From Carnegiea gigantea (taxonomy: Eukaryota > Streptophyta > Magnoliopsida > Caryophyllales > Cactaceae): a stretch of 64,000 nucleotides of DNA. Shown one piece after another: positions 1-10,596 of the stretch. The stretch's first letter is position 1. Every line of letters starts with the position of its first letter. The translations under genes and the position numbers were made by a program. The stretch covers positions 310,001 to 374,000 of the forward strand of contig JAKOGI010000420.1 in the NCBI GenBank assembly GCA_029747015.1. Direction: 5' to 3'. The notes under the pieces were generated by a model. The model saw nothing but the letters and a program-made list of their open reading frames with translations. It was not told the origin of the DNA and did not search any database.

Positions 1-72
1 TGCACCAAAACTAAGGATAAACAACACATCAGACTGAAGTAAAGCCAACTGAGAAAATGGGCTGTTAATTAC

Positions 73-3000
73 CCCACGATAAGGCGGCTTCCATTGCCAA
101 TTTTCCATGGGTTGCCAGTTGGGATAGCTAGGTGGTCCCCACATTGGGAACCCCGGTAATTGGCCACCCTGTGGTCCCCACATAGGGTAGACTTGCCCTG
201 GTGTGAAAGTGTGATGGGTCTGGTAGGAAGGGAATGCCATCACAGGTTGGTGAGGATAGTAATTCAGAGGGTGTGGCCACTGCCAGTTCTCTTCCTTAGG
301 CAAAATGTGCCTTCTATGCATTCTGTATTTCTGAACAAGGTGGCGCACAGTTTAAATGGTTATATTGAGATAGTATTTGTTAACAAATAGCTCTAATAGA
401 CCAATCTTATCATCGAGAATGACCAACCTGAAGATGGCTTGCTACATTATGTCTAGTCAACCCTTCTACTTTCATCAACTCTAGAATTTTAGAAGGGATT
501 GCTTGATCGACGCCGAGTTGCTCAACTGCTTGGACGAACTTTTTATGCAAATCTGGTGTCCAATCTACCTGAAAGAATAAGATATCTTATAATTAATTAT
601 ACATACAAGCACAACAAATATCCCATGAATGATGCCATTTAGGGATGGAAAGTTCTGTTCTACACATCCAAATTTGAGGACCCAATAGAAGTTGGGGAAA
701 TCATCGTGAAATTGTAATCCGAGTTTCAATCAGACATAAGAGTTCGTCCATTTGGTCGAAGCTAAAATAAACAAGCCCCTGGACAAAGAAAGTTTGTCTG
801 ATTTATGAGCAATGTCTAATTGGTCTAACTTGAATCTAAAAAAACTAGACAATTTTCCACCAATATATGAAGTTCTTTGGAGGATGCAGGAATGTGAAAT
901 TGACCCAATAACTTATGGAACCATGGAAAGGCTACCTTCGCTTTTTTCTTGTTACCCTTTGCCCTGCATAAATTCTGAGAAGCAGATTCCTTATTTGGGT
1001 TACCATTGTTGGCACAAAGATCAGTAGCATCTTCTTTATCGTGTGGCTTGGATAATGAATAATTTCTATCCTTGGAACCATCATGATGATCATCCTCTTC
1101 TTTGATTGTCATCTCAGCCGTTGGCTGAGGTGGGTCCATCTCCATCATGGCATCCGAATCACTAATTGTAGTATCGACAAATTTGGTTTCCCCATCAATA
1201 TCCCCACTCTCTTTAATAGGGGAGTTGTTGGGTTGTTCTTGATAGTCCCCATCATCCAAGAATCTCCCTACTTGCTCTAGCTGGGGAGTTGAAGGCGCGG
1301 GGAACTTATCACCAATGGTTGATGGGTCAGGGTCATTTTGGCTCATTGGGGATCCATCATTTGGTGGTTCATGCAGGACTTGGTTCTGTACAGTCATACT
1401 TTGCTGCTGAATTTCTAAAACTGAACCCACAAATTCTTTTATCGATTTAAGTGATTCTGAGGCTTCACTTCCACTCGCATTTGCATTAAATGCCTGTCAA
1501 GATTCAACAACTCAGAATTCTACATACAGAAATGAATCTGTTAAAGATGGTGAGAGTACGGCAGACCTTATGAACTACATGCTGCCATATATTCCTGAGT
1601 TTGTCCTCAGATAGTGGCTTTGTAAGGAATTCAACTGCTCCAAGCTGCCAATTTAAGATCAAATAAGAACAATCACAATTAAAATAAGAAAACAAAGAAC
1701 ATAGACACAACATAAGTCGAATAACAGAAAATATTAACAGCACAGTCTGGAGAGGTCAAGATGCATGCAATCTTGCCCCTTACAAGAGCAACCGAAATCC
1801 ATTTCAAAGAGACACCAACCAAAAATAAATAAATAAATAAATTGTATAGAATGAAATATTACCGCAATGCATTTCATCATGATGCTCAGGCACTGCTCAT
1901 TTGATGTCACTGCAACCAGCAAAAATGAGCATTACATTAGGAAAAACAGAAAAGGGAAAAAAGAAAATGAGAACAACTGCATATCTAAAAAATTAGAGAG
2001 TCCCACTCTCAACCAAGTTATTCCATGGCCAGATATTCTACGTGCATCTCATATCCAGCATAAATACAACTGAAATAGAGATTAAAGATATGTACATGGC
2101 TCTACAAGGTACAAGCATAGTCACTTGGCTAGAATTGGTTCAAGCTAAACTAAAGACTCTCAAAATGATAAATATCAGTAGGCATGCTTACTAATGGTTG
2201 GGAGGTCCTTTGCAATCTCCAAAAACTTGTATCTTTGATCGCTATTGTGTATGCTCACCTGTTATGAAAGAAGCAATGAAAAGTTAAGAGTTTCTGAAGC
2301 CTAGGAGCCACAAGAAAGCCAACTCAATGGTAATCAAGAACATCAGAAATGTCGTATTTAAAATGACATGAAGTCTATGTAAACCACTCTGGATATTAGT
2401 TAAAGAAGGCTAAGATACATTACCTCTACAACGGCAACATGGAAGCTATCAGCTTTGTTTGAAATTGCGGATAAAGCTTCGTTCTCACTGAAAAATGCAA
2501 AAACTACGCAGAACAGATTTACATTGTTATTTTGGGCAAACAAAAGAACCATTAGCTAAAGAAGACATAAAACAGAGGAAAAGGGCTTGTTAAGTAAATG
2601 AAAGACCAGAATAAGTTCGCAATATCACACAAAAAAAAGTGTTTGTTTTTTATCGTACAACATAGGTTATCTTACATTTGCAGTTTGGGGGAATAATTAC
2701 AAACAAGTAGAAAATCTCATGAAGACCCGGCTGAACCATGACAACAAATTTTTTTAAAAATATGATATTACTAGGGGCGCGAGGGACAGTTAGAAACAGA
2801 ACACCCCCCCCCCCAAAACACAACCAAAAAAAACCCCAAACCAACAATGCAAGCAACAACGTTAATGTGGGATGGCAACAATTGTTGATCAGGAATAAAA
2901 AGCAAAACGTGATGGAATATTTTGTTCATATGTATGTAACTAAAAGTACTCAGTCTTATCAGTACCACATCTCAAACTCCGATTAGAGGTATAAAGCCTA

Positions 3001-3312
3001 TACTCCGTATTCCATACTTCAAGGTCACCGAAGCAAGGTAAGGCGTTACTAAGACAACCTAATGGTTAGTTGTGGACCGATATAGATCAATAAACACCGA
3101 AGGATAAAAACAAGCTAATTCCAAATTAAGCAATAAATGATTGCATAAAAATAGGATAGGAATGAAAGGAGGCATATCAAACCTATGTACTCCATTTCTT
3201 CAAGTTTAGCCTTTATCTCATTTGCAGAATCTTTATCCTCATCAAGGAGGAGGACCCTGAGGCCTTTAGGAAAATCCTTCCACTCAAGTAAATCATTGGC
3301 AGTGCAAACCAT
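73..3312 (-). CDS. APRR2: APRR2-like GARP transcription factor (3' end outside window)
   Basis: Two-component response regulator-like protein, a nuclear DNA-binding factor of the GLK/APRR2 group linked in other plants to chloroplast development and pigmentation. Coding exons in transcript order: 3312-3183, 2503-2424, 2258-2192, 1909-1863, 1644-1567, 1493-936, 568-428, 330-73 (453 codons, frame kept at every junction). The start [11 protein letters not shown] matches the family N-terminus as I recall it. Residues about 16-134 form the pseudo-receiver: acidic LLLDED and the conserved Lys in FLTKPLS are present, but the phospho-acceptor Asp position reads VVEV. A long acidic linker follows, then a basic KGNKKKAK patch, then the GARP/Myb domain (about 321-380) with [11 protein letters not shown] and SHLQKYR. 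A Pro/Trp-rich region (QVYPMWGPQ) follows. Position 72 is a splice donor, so C-terminal exons lie left of the window. Family identity is secure; APRR2 versus a close paralogue is less so. Confidence 0.93.
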
Positions 3313-3329
3313 AGCTTGTTTTGCATCCT

Positions 3330-3362
3330 TTACCAATGTGGAAAATTGCTCATGAACAACAT
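3330..3362 (-). promoter_or_regulatory. upstream ORF in the APRR2-like leader
   Basis: Reading the minus strand, an ATG at 3362-3360 opens a ten-codon ORF ([10 protein letters not shown]) closed by TAA at 3332-3330, 17 bases before the main start at 3312. It lies in the same leader exon, whose 5' boundary is a good acceptor at 3376-3374. A further out-of-frame ATG occurs between this stop and the main start. Such uORFs can lower main-ORF translation; that effect is inferred, not shown. Confidence 0.5.
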
Positions 3363-4229
3363 ATAAATCAAATCTGCAACATTATGATCCAAATATCTAA
3401 GCTCCGCGATTTTCAAAATTTAACTGTTTTTGAGCAACCAAACGATTTTCTTTTAAAAAAAGACATATAAAACTTGTATGAGACAATCTTACGAACCCTC
3501 TCCGGGCTGCATACAAGAGTTGCCTAAGAACATTTTACGTAGGCCTTGCTAAAAAAAACTAAAATCCTAATAAAGAAGATAAGGATCAAAAACTTTTGCC
3601 ACAAAAACTTACACTTGATACAATGATCAAATCACAGGAATAGAGATGCTCTATTAATCAGCTACATGTATTAAAATAAATTCACTTGAATTTGAAATTT
3701 GTTTATAGGAAAAGGAGAGCCACAGATCACACTGACAAAGGCCGTAAAAAGCAGGACTTTTTCGGCAGAAACTCACGAGAAGAATACAAAGGCCAAGAAG
3801 GATAAGAGGCAGGGTGGAAAAAGAGGTACGACTTTGACATATATCAATCATAATTCCAATCAAACTCATTTCATAATGCATTCACAAGGCCTGCCCTTTC
3901 TTCTTCTTCTTTTTTTTTTAATTTTTGGTCCCTCAGTGTAATTATAAGGACACCCACCCCCCCCCCCCCCCCCCAAAAAAAAAAAACGAAACCCCACAAG
4001 ACACCCCCAAAAAACCCACCTTGGATCTTTCAAATTTTCTGAAGTAATCTAACTGCCTAAGGTTCTTTTAACACTCATGTCCTCAAGCTTTGCACAAAAT
4101 TTACAGCTTTCAGAATCTGCTACAAGTAAAGATGTGAATCCCACCTAGGCAAACTCTAGAAAGATGTAAATACAGGTAATTAGGAGTCTTCCAAACAGAG
4201 TTCAGGCAAAAACCCACAGAATCATTGAC

Positions 4230-4231
<2 letters not shown>

Positions 4232-4267
<36 letters not shown>
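4232..4267. repeat. (AG)n microsatellite
   Basis: An uninterrupted AG dinucleotide run of about 18 units inside the presumed leader intron of the APRR2-like gene. It is likely length-polymorphic. Confidence 0.95.
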
Positions 4268-4272
<5 letters not shown>

Positions 4273-5877
4273 TGCATGCAGCAAATAAGCAAGAATATTG
4301 ACATGAACCCAGACTGAAAATACTACATATATTGCAAATTAAAAGAACATTATACATACCCAAAATGAAAGTGAGTAAGAAACAAAAAGTAGAGAACTTT
4401 TTACCGGAAATGCAAATGGAAAGGAGCTTTCTTTGGAGTGCCCTGTTGCTAAATATAAGCGGACACAAACTGGGCGAAGAAATTAATAGAGATGATTGGA
4501 TGAGGGAGAGAGAGAAATTGAACACTAGCTGCGCGTTTGGGACATGGGCGTTGTAGACTGTATGGTTGATAAGTTTACTACTCCAATTTATTATTTATGT
4601 ATGTGTACAAGATAGACGGCAAAGACAAAGAAGGGGTTTTTTGGGTCTTCCGTGGAGCAGCGCAAGAACTCATTAAAGGCATAATATTGGTTTCAACTTA
4701 TCATTCTTTTGAGAACCAACTCTATAGAATCTATCAAATAAACAAAAAATAATAGGAAGTCTAAAATCTGATTATTTTCTTTAATATGGGTAGATTTTAT
4801 GCTTAAATACAACCTAAATTTACTACAACACTGCATTGAAAAGGAACAGTTTGAAATAATGGTTGAGGTTTAAGAATAGATGTTGTATTCAATGGCCCTT
4901 CAGGTGAATGTTTTTTAGTTTGAAGTGTAAATGTTTCCCCTCATATTATGCAATAAATCAATATAGAGGTTGTTAATATTTGAACTTGAGACTTATTACT
5001 CTAAAAAGCTTTGATATCATATTCAAGAATCAAAATCTGTCAAAAGTTTAAATTGATGGTTGAATGTCTGAAATAAGTTCTATGCTTTGCAATCATAGGT
5101 ATATATTAGCATTTGGCACCCATCAGCACTAACTAATACTCATTACCATCAATCCGCTTTTATTGGAACTCATCAGCGCCCAGTCACACTTCCTAATTAT
5201 AATATCTAATTTTTTAGCATTTATCATTACTAATCAATACTAATAAGTACTCTGATAAGTCTCAATCGGCATTCATCAGCACTAAATAGTAATGATCTCA
5301 TTTTATGATTTCAGCAGCACTGAGACCCCCGAAGTAATGAGGTTTTTTTTTGGTGCAAAAAAGTACTTTTGAATCAAAAGGCCTTTTTGAAAAATATATG
5401 AGATATAAAAATATATAAAATTCTGAATAGGATAGTAAATTATTACAAAATCATAATATATATGTAATCAAAATGCATGTCCTAAAAATATATATATATG
5501 TAAAAGTTTGGCAATTCACAATAAACTTTAATGGCAAGAAGCTCCGCTGATCGTCAATCTTGTAGTTAACAAAATCAAACTCACAACATTATGTAAATTT
5601 TTTAGTAAAATTATCTACTATATATATAGTTATTTTGCGAAAAATAACCCAATACACATAGTAAAATAAAATTGATCAAGAAGTATGCGTGTCTGTTCGC
5701 AACAAATTTTTATAAAATGGTCTTATACATAAGATCAATTATAGTAATAACTAATAATCATTAATAAACCATTTTAAGAATATTTCAATATACAGCCCTA
5801 CACTTAAATTGAATTGAGTTAGTAGGGTGTGTTTTCCAAACCAAAACAAAAAAGTTTTTTTGGGCATAAATCTCAAT

Positions 5878-6192
5878 GTTATAAATACAGTACTGTACTG
5901 CTCAGTATCGGCCAAAGCATGCTGTACCGATTAAGAAATAGTACAAGCTAATGTCCCGATTTGTATCAGTTAAATTCCAGCCAATGCCGCCGCTCTGTAT
6001 CGTTAAATACTGAATAGTACCAGTATTTTTAATCAAATACTACCCGGTATACTATAATTTCAAATTTTTTTTGCACTTAAGTTTTTGATTTTTTTGAAAT
6101 TCAAAACGGTACAAGGTTGATACAATAATACAGAAATCCAGTATGTCTCGTCCTAATGCAAAAATAATACGGTGGTCGGTACGATATTTATG
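5878..6192. repeat. dispersed repeat with inverted ends (ataaatatcgtaccg family)
   Basis: The left end reads ttataaatacagtactg and the right end ggtacgatatttatgac, which are approximately reverse complements. Inside are several tgtaccg/ggtac words and the motif tttgaaattcaaaacggtac. A related segment occurs in the opposite orientation at 21343-21555 (ataaatatcgtaccga, gtactgttttgaatttcaaa). No coding capacity. It could be a MITE or another short non-autonomous element; no clear target duplication was found. Confidence 0.5.
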
Positions 6193-6420
6193 ACTAAATC
6201 TACAAAACTCCCATAAATTTTTTTTTTTCAAAAAAAAAAAACCCTCTACTCAACGTTAAGGTACGAAACATTAAGGGGCAGTAAATTGTTGGTACTGAAC
6301 CACTGATCTGTCCAATTCCTGACATAAATAAACATAAGCAATTAAATTGCAATAGTCTAATGACTAGAATGGGCATAACTGTCATTACGTTTGATCAACA
6401 TGAGCAAGTGAGGATTGAGG

Positions 6421-6750
6421 AGATGTTTGGTAAATAGCTTTTTGAAGAATTTTTTGGTCAAAATTAACTGTTTGATTTAGTCAAAAAATTAATTTAGGTG
6501 TTTGGTAGAATAGTTTTTTAGAAGAGCTTTTTGGGTACAAAAAGCTAATTTAAAAAAACTAATTTGAATAGCTTTTTGGAAGAGCTTTTTGGGCAATTAG
6601 CTTTTTGTCTCACAATTTTGTTAGAAACAGCTAATTTCACCAAACAGTTTTTCTACAAACGGCTAATCCTAACAACTAATCCAAACAGCTAATAGCTAAT
6701 AGTTAATACAAACAGCTAATAGCTGACAACTAACAGCTGTTTATCAAATA
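6421..6750. mobile_element. MITE-like element (tgtttggtaaa/agctgtttatcaaa ends)
   Basis: Non-coding element of about 330 bp. It begins gatgtttggtaaatagc and ends aacagctgtttatcaaat, roughly inverted repeats. Its interior is built of repeated agctttttgg words on the left and aacagctaat words on the right. Relatives lie at 7611-8668 and in a VPS55 intron at 60649-61010, so it is a family rather than chance low complexity. No transposase. The superfamily (hAT- or Harbinger-like) is not decided because target duplications are unclear. Confidence 0.6.
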
Positions 6751-7610
6751 AAAAATTATTATAATTTTATAATGATCGTTCTTTCGTTAATGATGTAATA
6801 TCAAAAGGTGAAGCAAAAGTGAGGAAAGGCCAAATGAACCACGTGATTATACGTGGTCAAATGAGGGCCTCGGAAATTTTTCTTGGTTCAATGGTTACTC
6901 GGTTTACCGTCACACGATTTGGAACTTGGAAGTAATGATCTTTAGACCAAAAAAAAAAAAAAAAAAAAGTTTTGCAATTTCTTTTTTAACAGTGAATACG
7001 TAAGAATTCAGAGAACCTTTTTTATAAGGGTTCTACTAAGATTATTTTTTTAATGAAGATCGCATGAATAATTTATGTAAGCATTTGTGATTGCTAAGGC
7101 ATGCTTAAATTACCCCTTTATTAGTTAAAATAAAATTTTGTACTAGGTAAGATTGTTATTTTGACTCCACTTTATATAGTTGTAACTTTCGCAACACGAA
7201 TCAACATTGTTCAAGTTCAAGATTGAATACCGCTACTTGAATGGAATTTCGTTCATAATTTGTAATGACATGTGTTGTGCGGATTGGATCATTTTCTAAA
7301 GGAATTTATATATGTGATTTTTGGGGGTTATTGTAGTTAGCTACTAATCGTAAGTAGAGAAAAATTAGATTAAATAAGATTGACCTAAGACCTGTTCTTC
7401 TTGTTGGTAAGACCTATCCCCCAGGCCCTAGCTAGCCCCCTCCTAGCTCATTCCATCCCTTCTAGAAAAACCGCATTTCATTTCATTCATATTCTCAAAA
7501 AAATTCACTCTATTTCACTTCTTGTGTGGGTGTTTGGAAACAATAGATTTTTGGAGAAAAAGAGTTGTTTGGGAGTGTTTTAACTATTTTGACCAAACCA
7601 AACAGCTAAG

Positions 7611-8668
7611 TGAGTGTTTGGTAAACAACTATTTGAAGCAGTTGCTTGGCCCCAAACAACTCTTTTTTGAAAAGATTATTTACATCAGCTTTTTCAAAAG
7701 AGCTTTTTATATAAATGATATATTTTCCCAACAATTTAAACAAATTACATTAGATGTTATTAAATTATATTTTTGTAATATTGGTTGTATAAAATAGAAA
7801 GAGTATATAGTATCAAGTGTTCATTGAAGGTGTATACTAGTAGCATTCAAACCCAATTATAGATCTTAAGGATTAACAAGAGTAGAAGTATTTTTTTATT
7901 TTTATTTTTTTGAGACAAAAACAAACTATTGAAATTGCATTGTCTCTTTTATTATGTGTATTTTTTTTTTAGCCAAGTAGCATACTTTTTGCTTTAGATT
8001 TTCTAATTTCGCTAGTATATTATATCAAGTTTATTGGTTCTCTCGCTATGTACCTTTATGAACGTTTGATATTTATGCTTTAGATTATTCAGTTCCTCTT
8101 CCAATTACCTAGACAATAAGCTTTGGATCCATGTTTAATAGTAACATTTGATACTATGTTTTGTATGAATTGAATCTAATGAAGACAAAGTCATTAGAAA
8201 TTCGTATAAATTTCAATTTTAATTTAAACCAAAAAATTTTAAAAAATAACAAAATAACATGATAAAATATTGACATTATTTACATAAGTACAAATTGAAA
8301 AGAAATAAGATACACAATAAATATAAGTTATGTAGCATTTAGTAAGGAAGTAAAGTCTTATCGATGAAGTTTTCTTTTTTTTTTTTTTTGGGTGATCACA
8401 AATTAAGCTAATTTATCCCTATGACACCAAATTTGATTCTTTTAAAAAAGAAACTGCCAAATAAATAAAAAAATATATTCTATTAAGAAGTAATTTAGAG
8501 ATAAGGATAGAAATAGAATTTTACCAAATATCTTTCTAGAAACAGCTAACTTTATCAAACAGTTTTTCTACAAACAGCTAATTCAAACAGTTACTATAAG
8601 TAGCTAATTCAAACAGCTAACAGCTAACGGCTAATACAAATAGTTAACAACTGTTTGACAGACAAGCC
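7611..8668. mobile_element. longer relative of the agctttttgg MITE family
   Basis: The left end (gagtgtttggtaaacaac at about 7611) and right end (taacaactgtttgacag to about 8665) match the ends of the 6421-6750 element. The middle is about 800 bp of unrelated AT-rich sequence without a recognisable ORF. It may be a larger deletion derivative of an autonomous element, or a MITE split by another insertion. A small additional start-like word (gtgtttggaaacaatag) sits at about 7529, so the left border is uncertain. Confidence 0.4.
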
Positions 8669-10129
8669 TGTAAAAAAAATCTTATTCCATCATACTCTTT
8701 CCTATTATTTTCTAATTATCAATCCAATTTTCTTCCGAAAGAACTGACCCTTAAAAAAATACAATAAAGTGAATTAATAAGTGAAGATCTAAGTGCACAC
8801 CAATCCTCTAACTCGATATAGTGGGAGGCCAACAAAAAATCACTAAATAGATCCATATTGATCCTCACATTTCATGTCCAAAATTCAAGTGTTGAATGAA
8901 ATATTACTAAGTTCACACCAATTCCCCACATCTTTGCCCACAGTTTACTGCAACCCACTTATGACTACACAATCATATGCCCATTGATTCCTTCAATTTT
9001 GCCCTGATGACTAGTATGTAGTGGAGTTACTGTGCCCAATTGTTTAACTGTACCTCCAAAATTTTGACAATCATCATGCAACATACATATTCATCAAGAC
9101 TTTCTAACACAATAAAACCCCCTACCTTTTTACCAACTTTACTTCATAACCACACATCTCTTGCTACTTATTGTTGTCGTCAAGTTTGCCATCTCATTAT
9201 CCCATTTTTTTCAATTTTGATGGTTGCCATTTTGTCCTATGAGGTTTATTTATCAACTGATATGACTAAGGATAAGTGATCTTAGTGAAAGTGATTGTTA
9301 ATCTATGATAATAATACTCATCAAAGGATAAAATCACATGTACTATCTTAATTTCTTTCTTTTTAAAAAAAAATTCAAAAAAAAAGAAAATCTAAGCTCC
9401 TTAAGAAAGCTTTTTTTATGGTTTGAATCAAATATTGCACATAACGTATGTGTTAATACAACGATACAAAAATATTTACATTTTAGAACTCATTTGTGTT
9501 CGTTATGTCTCCTTTTCATTAAGATAAAAGGGGCAAACTTGCATTCGTTTTTCATGTTGGCGTGATATATTAGGTAACTTAATATATCGATTGGCCACAT
9601 ATATAGTGATTTGATGAACCGCAAAGGGCCAAAATGAGTTGACTTTTGTTGAAATGCGAAAGTGGAAAAGAAATAGGTCTTAACCTGTAATTTTCAAAGT
9701 AGAATTTTGATTTTTCTCTCCTCCTCAACACCTTCATCATATCTAGCTAAGATCAAATGCTAAGATCGAATTTACGTTGGAACGAATTTATGTTCGATCG
9801 AATTTACATTGGAGGATCTTGGAAGAGAGAGACCTAGACATCCTCCTCCGATCTTCATGCTCTTCAATGAGTTGAATTCAAATTTCTGCTCTTCTATGAG
9901 TTGAATTCAAATTTCATTTACGTTGATCGTCGTGTCTCCTTTTAATTAGAAGAGAAAATGACATTTCTTGGGACTTGGGATTATATGTTGGGAATACTTA
10001 ATGCTAGAGCTATGTTGTTTTGATGCATGGTTTATTATTCAAAGATTATTTATATAAAGAATGGATATTGAAGTACCAAAAAATAAACATAAATATCAAA
10101 TACATTATTGGAGAGGAGAATACAACAGA

Positions 10130-10596
10130 AAATATAGAAAAATGAATTGCATTGAGGTTTAACCAAACTCATTACACAGTAAATACATGTAAATCCCTCC
10201 TGTTCTACATACTATGCAAAAGAAGTAAAATACAGCCACCATTTCCATATTCCCTTCTGTTTCTTCTGTAGCCCAACTTCGGACAAACCAGTGAATTCAA
10301 GAATGGTGTTTGCTTCGTTGTCAATCAAGCAAAATGGGCAACATACAAATAGAAATACCCCGTCTTTTCCCCTCTCGATCCATAGCAAACACCACTTTCG
10401 AATTTTATCGAGATCCCAAGTGTATGTAGCTCACAGATACATACCATTAACCCTGCGATTGTAAATTTGATAACAATTTGAGCAATTTGATCTTACACTT
10501 CATAATACAAGGAAAATATCATATGCATTACAGATTTTTATCAAGACTGAAGATGTCATGCTCAAAAAAGTGAATATTTTCATTACCTCACCCATC
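10130..10596 (-). other. probable 3' untranslated region of the MSC-domain gene
   Basis: Downstream of the stop, a donor-like GAG|gtaatg at about 10588-10583 and an acceptor-like aatcgcag near 10459 suggest an intron within the 3' UTR. The transcript end is not identifiable. Nothing coding is seen here. Confidence 0.3.

Larger units (their letters stand above)
3313..4556 (-). other. probable 5' leader and leader intron of the APRR2-like gene
   Basis: No coding exon is seen upstream of 3312. A leader exon 3313-3373 is bounded by a CAG acceptor at 3376-3374. A good donor (CCG|gtaaaaag) at 4404-4403 could close a first noncoding exon of about 4405-4555, rich in CT, making 3374-4404 a leader intron. 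The intron carries a C/A homopolymer stretch around 3956-3986 and the GA repeat at 4232-4267. The transcription start is not determinable by eye. Confidence 0.4.
4557..9700. other. AT-rich intergenic region with MITE-like repeats
   Basis: No ORF here shows a recognisable domain or plausible splice structure. The stretch holds a repeat with inverted ends (5878-6192), a MITE-like element (6421-6750), a second longer relative (7611-8668), many A/T homopolymers, and around 5100-5330 a diffuse low-complexity tract built on cat-cag-cact-like words. It separates the divergent upstream side of the APRR2-like gene from the 3' side of the MSC-domain gene. Confidence 0.6.
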
